DNA of 20,026 nucleotides. Source: Erysipelotrichaceae bacterium. Lineage in GTDB: Bacteria > Bacillota_I > Bacilli_A > Erysipelotrichales > Erysipelotrichaceae. The stretch spans positions 1-20,026 of the forward strand of contig DMBB01000299.1 of assembly GCA_003446295.1 (NCBI GenBank), written 5' to 3'. Within the stretch, counting starts at the first letter, position 1; each line of letters starts with the position of its first letter. The position numbers and the translations under genes are program-made. The notes below the pieces were generated by a model. That model saw only the letters and a program-made list of their open reading frames with translations, was not told where the DNA came from and made no database searches. Shown here piece after piece: positions 6,691-13,491 of the stretch.

Positions 6691-7215
6691 ATGGAAATGA
6701 AAGAACTGAGCAGGAAAGATCCTGCAGTCAGGAAAGTCAGACGGCTGTATGAAGCATCCTTCCCGGGAAACGAAAAAATGCCCTTCCGGATCATCCTGAG
6801 GATGCTGGATGAGCATCACAAGCTGTATTGTTTAACAGAAGAAGAACAGTTCATCGGCTTTGTGTATATGTATCTGGATACGGTATCTTTTCTGTATTAT
6901 TTTGCGGTGGAAGAACAATTAAGGGATAAGGGATACGGTACACGCATCCTGCAGATGCTGAAGGGGATCGGAAATACCGAAAAGATCATCCTGGATATCG
7001 ACCAGGTCACCGATGATATGACGGAAGCTGATGAAGCATTCAGAAGACTGCGCTTCTATGAACATGCCGGATATGCCCGCACCGGGATATGCTACAGCTT
7101 CTTTTCCGTCGATTATGAACTGATGGCGTATCCGCAGGGATATACAGAAGAGGAATACCGGGGACTGGCAGTAAAGATCTGGGGGGACTACTCAAGGTAC
7201 ATCGGATACAAATGA
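6691..7215 (+). CDS. GNAT family N-acetyltransferase
   Basis: A 174-residue protein with the GNAT layout: 'VRKVRRLYEASFPGNEKMPFRIIL' (helices near the N-terminus), the central strands 'FIGFVYMYLDTVSFLYYFAVEEQLRDKGYGTRILQMLKGI' where 'LRDKGYGTRIL' (about residues 75-85) is the acetyl-CoA-binding Q/RxxGxG/A loop, and 'FYEHAGYARTGICYSF' as the C-terminal strand and turn. It should transfer an acetyl group from acetyl-CoA to an amine; the acceptor is unknown. The ATG at 6691 is preferred, but an ATG two codons later (6697) is also possible. The -10 box ends only seven bases before the start, so translation may be leaderless. It is transcribed divergently from the hydrolase gene. Confidence 0.85.
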   Translation: MEMKELSRKDPAVRKVRRLYEASFPGNEKMPFRIILRMLDEHHKLYCLTEEEQFIGFVYMYLDTVSFLYYFAVEEQLRDKGYGTRILQMLKGIGNTEKIILDIDQVTDDMTEADEAFRRLRFYEHAGYARTGICYSFFSVDYELMAYPQGYTEEEYRGLAVKIWGDYSRYIGYK

Positions 7216-7216
7216 A

Positions 7217-7236
7217 AAAAGGACCGAAGTCCTTTT
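7217..7236. terminator. Bidirectional terminator between GNAT and Hsp20 genes
   Basis: AAAAGGAC (7217-7224) pairs with GTCCTTTT (7229-7236) around a CGAA loop. On the minus strand the stem is followed by a run of T, making it a good terminator for hsp20; on the plus strand the T run is inside the stem. Confidence 0.75.
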
Positions 7237-7243
7237 CATGCGG

Positions 7244-7687
7244 TTAATCAATTGCAATGTATTTCTGCTCTTCCGGCTGATGCTCAACAGCCTTTGTATT
7301 AGGAACTGTCAGGTGGAGCTCACCGTTTTCAAACGATGCCTTGATATCCTCTTCCTTGATGTTCTCTCCTACATAGAAGCTTCTGGAAGCGCTGCCTGAG
7401 TAACGTTCCTGACGGATGATGTTGCCCTTGGCATCCTTTTCCTCATTGGTTTCATTCCGGCCGGCTTCAATGATCAGATTACCGTTTTTCAGTGACAACT
7501 TAATGTCTTCCTTCTTGTAACCGGGAAGCGCAACATTCAGCAGATAATTGCCGTCTTTTTCTGAAATGTCGGTCCTCATGATGTCATTGTTCCTGTTTGA
7601 AGTGAAGAACGGTGCAGTGAATGCATCATCGAAGATGTCATCAAACAGATCATATGCTCTTCTTCTTTCAGGTAAAAATCCAAACAT
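7244..7687 (-). CDS. Hsp20/alpha-crystallin small heat shock protein
   Basis: A 147-residue ATP-independent holdase chaperone that keeps unfolding proteins soluble. The alpha-crystallin domain runs from about residue 38 to 132, with 'VALPGYKKEDIKLSLKNGNLIIEAGR' in its first half and the classic 'FENGELHLTVP' near its end, flanked by a short N-terminal arm with 'MFGFLPERR' and a C-terminal tail. The start is set by GAGGAGG five to six bases before ATG 7687; the in-frame ATG at 7705 overlaps that ribosome-binding site and has none of its own. A CIRCE operator and promoter lie upstream, so HrcA repression and heat induction are expected. The gene stands alone between a shared terminator and a divergent lipoprotein gene. 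Confidence 0.95.
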   Translation of the reverse strand: MFGFLPERRRAYDLFDDIFDDAFTAPFFTSNRNNDIMRTDISEKDGNYLLNVALPGYKKEDIKLSLKNGNLIIEAGRNETNEEKDAKGNIIRQERYSGSASRSFYVGENIKEEDIKASFENGELHLTVPNTKAVEHQPEEQKYIAID

Positions 7688-7755
7688 AATTTCCTCCTCG
7701 TTCACTCACGTGTTGAGATGTTTTACGTCGTGCACTTGGTTGGAACATTTCTTTC

Positions 7756-7776
7756 TGTAAGCTCTTTTTGCTTACA
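7756..7776 (-). other. Hairpin at the 5' end of the hsp20 leader
   Basis: TGTAAGC (7756-7762) and GCTTACA (7770-7776) form a 7-bp stem with a seven-base loop. It lies at or next to the expected transcription start on the minus strand and could act as a 5' stabiliser of the heat-shock message. Confidence 0.5.
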
Positions 7777-7779
7777 CCT

Positions 7780-7809
7780 ATAATATAGCACGCATTTTAG
7801 CACTTTCAA
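7780..7809 (-). promoter_or_regulatory. hsp20 promoter
   Basis: On the minus strand, TTGAAA (plus 7804-7809) is followed after 16 bases by TATATT (plus 7782-7787) or after 18 bases by TATTAT (plus 7780-7785). The -35 box lies inside the CIRCE operator, so HrcA binding would block RNA polymerase. Confidence 0.7.
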
Positions 7810-7823
7810 GTGGTAAGTGCTAA
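7797..7823. promoter_or_regulatory. CIRCE operator (HrcA binding site)
   Basis: TTAGCACTT, nine bases, AAGTGCTAA. The consensus CIRCE is TTAGCACTC-N9-GAGTGCTAA, so only the innermost base of each arm differs and the dyad is preserved. It overlaps the -35 box of the hsp20 promoter. Confidence 0.88.
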
Positions 7824-7895
7824 AAAGTGAGAAATAATTGTATTTTTTAGCAAGCACATATGAAAACATGCCTGTTTACGGCAAAAAAATAATAT

Positions 7896-7932
7896 TTGAC
7901 ACATGTCACTGCGATGAAAAGATGTATAGAAT
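7896..7932 (+). promoter_or_regulatory. Probable promoter region of the duplicated-domain lipoprotein
   Basis: TTGACA at 7896-7901 sits inside a small dyad TGACA-CA-TGTCA (7897-7908). The best -10-like sequences, TATAGA (7925-7930) or TAGAAT (7927-7932), are 23 to 25 bases away, longer than ideal. The spacing makes the assignment tentative. Confidence 0.35.
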
Positions 7933-7968
7933 ATAAGGACTGTTCAACAGCAGACAGGAGAAAAACAA

Positions 7969-8844
7969 ATGAAAAAATATATACAGATGATATTCACGAC
8001 TGCACTGCTGTGCACGTTCACAGGCTGCTCCGGTCAAACAGACAATGAACCGGCACCTGCTGCATCCGAAACACCCGCAGCTGAAGCGGTCGAGACTGCA
8101 TCGGCAGAACCGGTCAGCACAGCTGAAGCAGGACAGAATCCTGTGATGAATGTGATCGGATCCTATGCGGCTGACAGGGCAAACATGCTGGTTGAAGCAG
8201 ACGGCGATGATGGCGCCAGATTTACCGTCAGCTGGGCAGACAGTGCTTTTGAAACGAATGAATGGACGATGTCCGGTAAATTTGATGAAAAAGATATGAG
8301 CGCTGCCTATGACAACTGCGTCAGAAAGAAGCTTGTTTTCAATGAGAAGGGTGAGATGACATCTGATGAAACACTTTACGAAAACGGTACAGGCAAAGTT
8401 GTGTTTGTTTATGAAGCAGGTACACTGACCTGGACAGATGATCAGGATCATGCGGCAGACGGCATGGTGTTCGGATTTGTTCCGGTATCTGCCTCTGAAG
8501 AAGGCGGGCAGTTCCTTGGCAGCTGGGTATGCGGAAGGGCTCTGATCGAGATCACTGAAGCAGACGGCGATATGCCGTTCAATGTTATGATCACATGGGC
8601 CAACAGCGCAGCTGATCATGCGGAATGGGTATATGACTGCTATTATGACGGTGAAGCGCTTGTTTCCAATGAAACAGGCACAAAGACAACTGTTGTCTTC
8701 AATGAAAAAGGTCAGGTCGTTTCCTCAGAGGAAGCATTCAATGACGGCGCGGTACGTCTGAGCATCAATGACAGAGGCATGCTGGTATGGGAAGATTTCA
8801 AAGAAGATGCCGGCAAAGACATGGAGTTTGAAAAAATCGGCTGA
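7969..8844 (+). CDS. Lipoprotein with two tandem copies of an unknown domain
   Basis: A 291-residue predicted lipoprotein: basic start, hydrophobic core, and lipobox TFTGC with Cys20, then a linker rich in Ala, Pro and Glu (about 21-60). The remainder is two related segments. Copy 1 (about 62-170) begins 'VIGSYAADRANMLVEADGDDGARFTVSWADSA' and copy 2 (about 181-290) begins 'FLGSWVCGRALIEITEADGDMPFNVMITWANSA'. Both then have an acidic turn, 'LVFNEKGEMTS' or 'VVFNEKGQVVS', and a closing 'LTW' or 'LVW' strand. This looks like an ancient internal duplication of a beta-rich domain. I do not recognise the family and give no function; a surface-exposed binding role is possible. The ribosome-binding site AGGAG precedes the ATG, and a strong terminator follows. 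Confidence 0.8.
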   Translation: MKKYIQMIFTTALLCTFTGCSGQTDNEPAPAASETPAAEAVETASAEPVSTAEAGQNPVMNVIGSYAADRANMLVEADGDDGARFTVSWADSAFETNEWTMSGKFDEKDMSAAYDNCVRKKLVFNEKGEMTSDETLYENGTGKVVFVYEAGTLTWTDDQDHAADGMVFGFVPVSASEEGGQFLGSWVCGRALIEITEADGDMPFNVMITWANSAADHAEWVYDCYYDGEALVSNETGTKTTVVFNEKGQVVSSEEAFNDGAVRLSINDRGMLVWEDFKEDAGKDMEFEKIG

Positions 8845-8853
8845 TTATGTTTT

Positions 8854-8883
8854 GCTCCCCGAGAAGATGCGGGGAGCTTTTTT
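8854..8883 (+). terminator. Intrinsic terminator
   Basis: GCTCCCCG (8854-8861) pairs with CGGGGAGC (8870-8877), with an eight-base loop and six T after it. It ends the lipoprotein transcript. Confidence 0.92.
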
Positions 8884-8893
8884 CCTGTTAGCG

Positions 8894-8899
8894 TATAAT
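8894..8899 (+). promoter_or_regulatory. Candidate -10 box upstream of the 321-residue protein gene
   Basis: TATAAT occurs in an A/T-rich stretch just after the terminator. No convincing -35 is visible at the right distance. A second weak candidate is TTGAAT (8938-8943) with TAGACC (8961-8966), 17 bases apart. Confidence 0.3.
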
Positions 8900-9002
8900 A
8901 ATATAAAGAGTGCATACAGTCATTTCATCTGATATGTTTGAATCAGGTAAAATGTACGAATAGACCTGCTTTGCGAAGCACAGCTGTTTTCCGGAGGTGA
9001 AT

Positions 9003-9968
9003 ATGGCAAAAAAGAAAAAAGAGATCCTGATCCCCAGGATCAGCAGAACTGTATGGAAGAAACTATGTCCTGATGAGTCTGAGGCGGAATGGGAGTATGA
9101 TCAGATGCCTGGTCATTACACAGACTACATCGGCAGCTGCATATATGATGAAGAAAACAGAATTGCTCCGAAACAGAAGATCAAAGTGGTTGCACTGACA
9201 AATGAGTATCTGAACTGGCTGGACCTGCAGGGCATTCAGGACAGTGACAGATCCAGACAGAAATACATGGAGCAGATCAATGACAAAAAGGCAGAACAGC
9301 TTCTGCAGCGCAGCAAAATGAACACGAACCGCTATCTGATGGCGCTGCCGCTGATCATTAAATTTCTGCCGGGATTCAATGCGATGCTGCAGTCTGAGTA
9401 CAGACTGCCGGAAGAGCTGTGTGTCAAACTGGAAACAAAGATAGCAGAACTGTATCCGGATTCAAAGATCATCGTTCCCGGAACCATATGCAAGTCAGCT
9501 GACATCACTGTGGTGGATCCTGACAACTGGTTCCGTCTGGTCTTTGATGATAAGGAACATCATCCGGACTGGCTGGATTCTGTCCAGGACTATGAATCAC
9601 CGTTTCTGCCGCTTGCGATCCTGTATGTACCGTTTATTATCGAACATACATGCCGGAAAGCAGTATTCACATATGATGAACTCGACAGCAGTGATGAATT
9701 CTGCTTAAGCGCATATGATATTTCAGAAACAGAAGGATACGAGCAGGTCATTGATGAAATGACAGATCTGCTCAATGGATCCGGAATATTTGAGGATGCG
9801 GGAATTACAGTCATTGAAGATATTCCGCCGCATCATGACGCCTATACTCATGAGCGTTTCTGGCTCCACCGGATTTATGAGGAATTTGTCGACAGCATGG
9901 AAGAGATGATGAAAGAAGAAATGGGTGACCTGATCCCTGATCATCCGGCCGGCAAATTCAGAGCATAG
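9003..9968 (+). CDS. Conserved-looking hypothetical protein, 321 residues
   Basis: I do not recognise this family. The protein starts with a lysine-rich stretch (MAKKKKE), has no signal peptide or membrane segment, and is acidic, especially near the C-terminus. Noticeable segments are 'WKKLCPDESEAEWEYDQMPGHYTDYIG' near the N-terminus, 'NRYLMALPLIIKFLPGFNAML' in the middle, and 'DIPPHHDAYTHERFWLHRIYEEFVDSMEEMMKEEMGD' near the end, the latter probably helical. The ATG at 9003 is chosen because a strong CCGGAGGTGA precedes it at 8991-9000; a GTG at 8997 lies inside that site. The CCA-adding enzyme gene starts 14 bases after its stop, so the two are almost surely co-transcribed, but this does not define a function. 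Confidence 0.8.
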   Translation: MAKKKKEILIPRISRTVWKKLCPDESEAEWEYDQMPGHYTDYIGSCIYDEENRIAPKQKIKVVALTNEYLNWLDLQGIQDSDRSRQKYMEQINDKKAEQLLQRSKMNTNRYLMALPLIIKFLPGFNAMLQSEYRLPEELCVKLETKIAELYPDSKIIVPGTICKSADITVVDPDNWFRLVFDDKEHHPDWLDSVQDYESPFLPLAILYVPFIIEHTCRKAVFTYDELDSSDEFCLSAYDISETEGYEQVIDEMTDLLNGSGIFEDAGITVIEDIPPHHDAYTHERFWLHRIYEEFVDSMEEMMKEEMGDLIPDHPAGKFRA

Positions 9969-9982
9969 AAAAGAGAAAAAAT

Positions 9983-11365
9983 ATGAAGTTTTCCGAAGAG
10001 GCAGTATTCATCGTCAAAACGCTCCGTGACTACGGAACGGCTTTTGTGGTGGGCGGCTGTGTCAGGGATCAGATCATGGGAGTTGGTCTGCATGATGAAG
10101 ATATCACGACCAGTGTGCTGCCTCAGAAAGTTTCGGATATCTTCAGGGAATTGGGATATCCTGTGATCCCGACAGGTATCAAACACGGAACCGTCACAGT
10201 GCTGATCAACAGAAAGCCGTATGAAATAACAACATACAGAATTGATGGAAACTATACGGATGGAAGACATCCGGACAGTATTTCCTTCACCGCTGATGTC
10301 AAAGATGATCTGGCCAGACGTGATTTCACGATCAATGCGATCGCCTATGATCCGGTCAATGATGAGATCATTGACCCTTATCATGGTACGGATGACATCA
10401 GAAACAAGATCGTCCGTGCTGTCGGTGACCCGGATGACCGGATCGCGGAGGACCGCCTCAGAATGATGCGTGCAGTACGCTTTGCGGCAGAGAAGGGTAT
10501 GGTGATCGAACCGGGTCTGTACCGGGCAATCAGGAACTATGCACATGAGATCACTTCTGTTTCGGCAGAAAGGATCGGTGAAGAACTGTATAAGATGATG
10601 ACAGGCAGTGATCCGCGTGAAGCACTGATCCTGCTGCACAGGACAAAGCTGCTGAAAGCATTTGCGCCGGAACTGGATATATTGTTCGATACACCGCAGA
10701 ATAATCCGCATCACATTTATGATGTCGGACATCATACAGCAGCTGTGCTGAAAGGCTGCGGAAGTGCAGATGATGTGCTCCGCTTTGCGGCACTCTTTCA
10801 TGATGCAGGAAAAGCAGAAGTACGTACAACGGATGATAAGGGAATCGATCATTTTTACGGACATCCCGCAGTGTCCGCAAAGATCGCTCTTCAGGTCATG
10901 AGACGTCTGAAGTATTCCAACAGATTGATTGACGGTACCGTACTTCTGGTGAAGCATCATGAGGAGATCGGGGATGCGAAAATGAACATGGCAAAATATC
11001 TGTTCAAGAATCAGGATATCGCTTCACCTGATACCATGAAGCTGCTGTTTATGCTGAGAAGAGCAGATACATTCGGACAGAATCCCGATACCTGGCAGAA
11101 AAAGTATGATGATCTTGTGACCCTGGAACAGAAACTGTCGCAGATCACTGTGTACTCAGAAAAAGATCTGGCTGTCAACGGGAATGATCTGATCGGATAC
11201 CTTCGTGAACGGGGAATCGTTCTGCAGGGCCGGCACGTTGGTCTGCTGAAAAACAGTCTGCTGCATGCTGTGATGGTTGAAAAAGAGGACAACACAAAAG
11301 AACATCTTCTGAGTATCTGTGAGAAACAATACAGAATGATTTTGAAGGAAAAAGGAAAATCGTAA
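9983..11365 (+). CDS. cca: CCA tRNA nucleotidyltransferase with HD domain
   Basis: A 460-residue class II CCA-adding enzyme (or polyA-polymerase-like relative) that builds or repairs the 3' CCA of tRNA from CTP and ATP. The N-terminal nucleotidyltransferase head has 'VGGCVRD' (23-29), the metal-binding acidic pair in 'DEDITTS' (38-44) and 'RRDFTINAIAYD' (112-123). The neck has 'DRIAEDRLRMMRAVRFAAEKG'. An HD-type domain follows with 'AALFHDAGKAE' and 'HHEEI', as in many bacterial CCA enzymes with phosphohydrolase activity. The nearby tRNA-His lacks an encoded CCA, which fits the need for this enzyme. The ribosome-binding site is a plain purine stretch (AAAAGAGAAAAA) rather than a strong one. 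It is the second gene after the 321-residue protein. Confidence 0.95.
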   Translation: MKFSEEAVFIVKTLRDYGTAFVVGGCVRDQIMGVGLHDEDITTSVLPQKVSDIFRELGYPVIPTGIKHGTVTVLINRKPYEITTYRIDGNYTDGRHPDSISFTADVKDDLARRDFTINAIAYDPVNDEIIDPYHGTDDIRNKIVRAVGDPDDRIAEDRLRMMRAVRFAAEKGMVIEPGLYRAIRNYAHEITSVSAERIGEELYKMMTGSDPREALILLHRTKLLKAFAPELDILFDTPQNNPHHIYDVGHHTAAVLKGCGSADDVLRFAALFHDAGKAEVRTTDDKGIDHFYGHPAVSAKIALQVMRRLKYSNRLIDGTVLLVKHHEEIGDAKMNMAKYLFKNQDIASPDTMKLLFMLRRADTFGQNPDTWQKKYDDLVTLEQKLSQITVYSEKDLAVNGNDLIGYLRERGIVLQGRHVGLLKNSLLHAVMVEKEDNTKEHLLSICEKQYRMILKEKGKS

Positions 11366-11373
11366 ATCTTTTC

Positions 11374-11402
11374 TTGCACTGCAGGGAGGTTTAGGGTAGA
11401 AT
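11374..11402 (+). promoter_or_regulatory. tRNA-His promoter
   Basis: TTGCAC (11374-11379), a 17-base spacer and TAGAAT (11397-11402) give a good sigma-A-like promoter. The expected start lies about eight bases before the mature tRNA end. Confidence 0.75.
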
Positions 11403-11416
11403 AACTATTGCCTTAT

Positions 11417-11491
11417 GGCGGCTATGGTGAAGTTGGTCAACACACTGGATTGTGGCTCCAGCACTCGTGGGTTCGAGTCCCACTAGTCGCC
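11417..11491 (+). tRNA. tRNA-His (anticodon GTG)
   Basis: The cloverleaf is complete. The acceptor stem GCGGCTA (11418-11424) pairs with TAGTCGC (11484-11490), with a D arm at about 11427-11443. The anticodon stem is CTGGA/TCCAG with loop TTGTGGC, giving anticodon GTG at 11452-11454. The T arm is GTGGG-TTCGAGT-CCCAC. The histidine-specific extra G-1 (11417) faces discriminator C73 (11491). The CCA end is not encoded (the next bases are CTTT), so it depends on the CCA-adding enzyme encoded just upstream. It has its own promoter and terminator. Confidence 0.97.
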
Positions 11492-11507
11492 CTTTATACC
11501 TCTAACT

Positions 11508-11540
11508 AAGCTGATTGTTTTGGGAATAATCAGCTTTTTT
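11508..11540 (+). terminator. Terminator of tRNA-His
   Basis: AAGCTGATT (11508-11516) pairs with AATCAGCTT (11528-11536), followed by a run of T to 11540. Confidence 0.85.
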
Positions 11541-11655
11541 GTATTTTCGCTGACAATGGCAGCTATAGAAAAGTCGTTAATGGGAACGATAAAATATCAC
11601 TCCAGGTTTGGCAGATGGCAGAGATGCATGAAAAACTTTCTGAGTTCAGCTTCAT

Positions 11656-11695
11656 TTTATTCCCCACATGCTATTATATAAAAGTGGGGAATAAA
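11656..11695. promoter_or_regulatory. 12-bp inverted repeat over the presumed promoter of the AlbA_2 regulator
   Basis: TTTATTCCCCAC (11656-11667) and its exact complement GTGGGGAATAAA (11684-11695) flank a 16-base A/T-rich spacer holding TATTAT/TATATA, a plausible -10. A further partial copy, TGGGGAA, lies at 11698-11704 just before the ribosome-binding site. The position suggests an autoregulatory operator; a hairpin in RNA is also possible. Confidence 0.6.
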
Positions 11696-11720
11696 TCTGG
11701 GGAAAGGAGTATACATTGAT

Positions 11721-13109
11721 ATGGATATTAAATCAATCGTAAAGGAACTCTGTGCTTACGGCGACGAACAGGAATGGTTTGAATTTAAGGAAAACTGGTT
11801 TCAGCCGGACACGCTGGGTGAATATGTTTCCGCTATGTCGAACGCAGCTGCTTTCCATAATAGGAAGTATGCATTTTTTGTCTGGGGTATAAACAACGAT
11901 ACTCACGAAATCATTGGAACGACCTTTAACCAGTATTGTGAGTACAATAAAGAGCCGTATCAGAACTATCTCGCCAGGAATCTCTCCCCCAGTATCAATT
12001 TCTCCTTCGAAGAAGATATAATTGACGACAATCGTATCGTAGTACTCGTTATTCCGGCTGCTGAGGAAATTCCGACCGCATTCAAGGAGAAACGTTATAT
12101 TCGAATCGGTTCTTCCAAAGCGGCATTGAAGGACTATCCCAAAAGAGAAATCCAGCTTTTCAAGATCCTTAACGGCAGAGTTGAAACGATAGAGACAGCT
12201 CCCTCAAAGTATCAGGAATTGACTTTTTCAAAGCTTTTCGGTTATTACGGTTCGCGTGGGATTGTTCTCAGGGAAGAGACTTTTATAAAGAACCTGGGAC
12301 TCAAAAACAGCAGCGGAGAATTCAATATACTGGCCCAGCTTTTGTCAGATGATTCCCATATTCCATTACGTGTTTCTATTTTTGACGGTGAGACAAAAGG
12401 ATCTCCGTTGTTTTCTGTACGCGAATTCGGGAATACCTGCCTTTTATACAGTCTTGACGAGATTCTTCGTTATGGGGATGTCCTTAATTTGATACAGACA
12501 GATGAAAGAAACCGGATCGTAGAAAGAAAAGAAGTTCCGCTATTCGATAATAAGGCATTTCGTGAGGCGGTCATCAATGCTGTTTTACATAATCGGTGGA
12601 TCGATGGGAATGAGCCGATGATTTCAGTCTTTTCCAATCGGATTGAGATTTTATCCAGGGGGACAATTCCTCCTGCACAGACAATGGAGGGTTTTTTCCT
12701 TGGAGAATCAGTTCCGGTAAACGAGAAACTGTCAGAAATATTCCTTCAACTTCATATCAGCGAGAAATCCGGCAGAGGAGTTCCAAAAATCATAGAAGTT
12801 TACGGGAAGGATGCATTTACCTTCAGAGAGAATTCCATTCTTGTTACGATACCGTTCCATAGGATCCATAATCCCCAGAATATAGATAACAAGACGGGGA
12901 ATAACATGGGGAATAAAAAAACGCTGAACGAGCGTCGCAGCAGGATCCTTACTGAGATGAGAAATGATCCGAACATTACGACCGCACAGCTAAGGGTTAT
13001 CCTTGATTGTGCAGAGACGACAGTTGAAAACAATATCGCTTATTTGCGTAACAACGGTTATATTGAACGTGTCGGATCAAGGAAGAATGGTTATTGGAAA
13101 GTGCTGTAG
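11721..13109 (+). CDS. AlbA_2 domain, ATPase-like and winged-helix regulator (COG2865-like)
   Basis: A 462-residue protein. The N-terminal part, with 'EWFEFKENWF' (18-27) and the segment up to about 135 ending 'RYIRIGSSKAAL', matches the AlbA_2 (Schlafen-like) putative DNA- or RNA-binding domain. The middle has 'FREAVINAVLHNRW' (280-293) and 'GRGVPKIIEVYG' (351-362), the pattern of the HATPase_c_4 domain found in such proteins. The C-terminus (about 403-462: 'RSRILTEMRNDPNITTAQLRVILDCAETTVENNIAYLRNNGYIERVG') is a winged helix. This architecture is usually annotated as an ATP-binding transcriptional regulator of unknown target. AGGAG (11705-11709) precedes the ATG. It stands alone after tRNA-His, with codons richer in A/T than neighbouring genes, so it may be an acquired accessory gene. 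A link to phage defence is possible for this broad family but not shown here. Confidence 0.8.
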   Translation: MDIKSIVKELCAYGDEQEWFEFKENWFQPDTLGEYVSAMSNAAAFHNRKYAFFVWGINNDTHEIIGTTFNQYCEYNKEPYQNYLARNLSPSINFSFEEDIIDDNRIVVLVIPAAEEIPTAFKEKRYIRIGSSKAALKDYPKREIQLFKILNGRVETIETAPSKYQELTFSKLFGYYGSRGIVLREETFIKNLGLKNSSGEFNILAQLLSDDSHIPLRVSIFDGETKGSPLFSVREFGNTCLLYSLDEILRYGDVLNLIQTDERNRIVERKEVPLFDNKAFREAVINAVLHNRWIDGNEPMISVFSNRIEILSRGTIPPAQTMEGFFLGESVPVNEKLSEIFLQLHISEKSGRGVPKIIEVYGKDAFTFRENSILVTIPFHRIHNPQNIDNKTGNNMGNKKTLNERRSRILTEMRNDPNITTAQLRVILDCAETTVENNIAYLRNNGYIERVGSRKNGYWKVL

Positions 13110-13267
13110 ATTTCAGACATATTGACAGGCAGGCTTAATCACCATATTTGAAAAATGCTTATCTAACAACGAGACCAGTCAATTTCTGACAGATCTCGTC
13201 AGGCATCAGACTGGATGTTACATATAAAATGTATATGGGTTGAACAGCAATAAAGCAGGTGATGAAT

Positions 13268-13303
13268 ATGAACAAAGTATATAAAAGGCGGCGATACAAA
13301 TAA
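13268..13303 (+). CDS. Tiny basic open frame (11 residues), doubtful
   Basis: The peptide MNKVYKRRRYK is strongly basic; an ATG two codons earlier (13262) would add MN. AGGTGA at 13257-13262 is well placed before ATG 13268. Nothing else supports translation, and such short frames arise by chance, so it is listed only as a candidate within the possible small RNA. Confidence 0.2.
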   Translation: MNKVYKRRRYK

Positions 13304-13422
13304 GGCGGCATCAGAAAAAGTATTGTTGAAAAGAAAACAGCAGATGCAATACAATAATAGGGACAAAAGCAAACAGATATAACAGTTTGTCAAGTACAAT
13401 GGCTCCGCCCGTAAGATTCAGG

Positions 13423-13446
13423 AAACCGCATGTCTGTGCGGTTTTT
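13423..13446 (+). terminator. Intrinsic terminator in the gap before the HTH gene
   Basis: AAACCGCA (13423-13430) pairs with TGCGGTTT (13437-13444) around a six-base loop, followed by five T in total. It is far (over 300 bases) from the preceding gene's stop, which suggests that something in between is transcribed. Confidence 0.8.
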
Positions 13447-13476
13447 CTTTTATGCTTTTTCATGAAAACAAGTGAT

Positions 13477-13491
13477 GCGACGATGCGTCGC
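13477..13491. promoter_or_regulatory. Palindrome abutting the HTH gene promoter (candidate operator)
   Basis: GCGACG-ATG-CGTCGC is a perfect 6-bp dyad with a three-base centre, ending directly before the -35 box of the following promoter. It is a likely binding site for a dimeric regulator, possibly the HTH protein itself. Confidence 0.5.

Noticed and set aside
7897..7908. Small dyad TGACA-CA-TGTCA upstream of the duplicated-domain lipoprotein
   Set aside because: Five-base arms are easily found by chance, and the overlap with TTGACA explains half of it; noted only in the promoter entry.
9941..10960. Minus-strand open frame (339 codons) opposite cca
   Set aside because: Rich in Cys and His with no domain pattern; antisense shadow of the CCA-adding enzyme gene.
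11417..11720. tRNA-His as an integration site for a mobile island containing the AlbA_2 regulator
   Set aside because: No integrase and no duplicate of the tRNA 3' end were seen downstream, so there is no positive evidence of an att pair.
13311..13463. Minus-strand frame encoding MKKHKRKTAQ... with a hydrophobic end, resembling a small membrane toxin
   Set aside because: No ribosome-binding site precedes the ATG, its first codons are the reverse of a plus-strand terminator, and hydrophobicity of reversed A/T-rich DNA is expected by chance.
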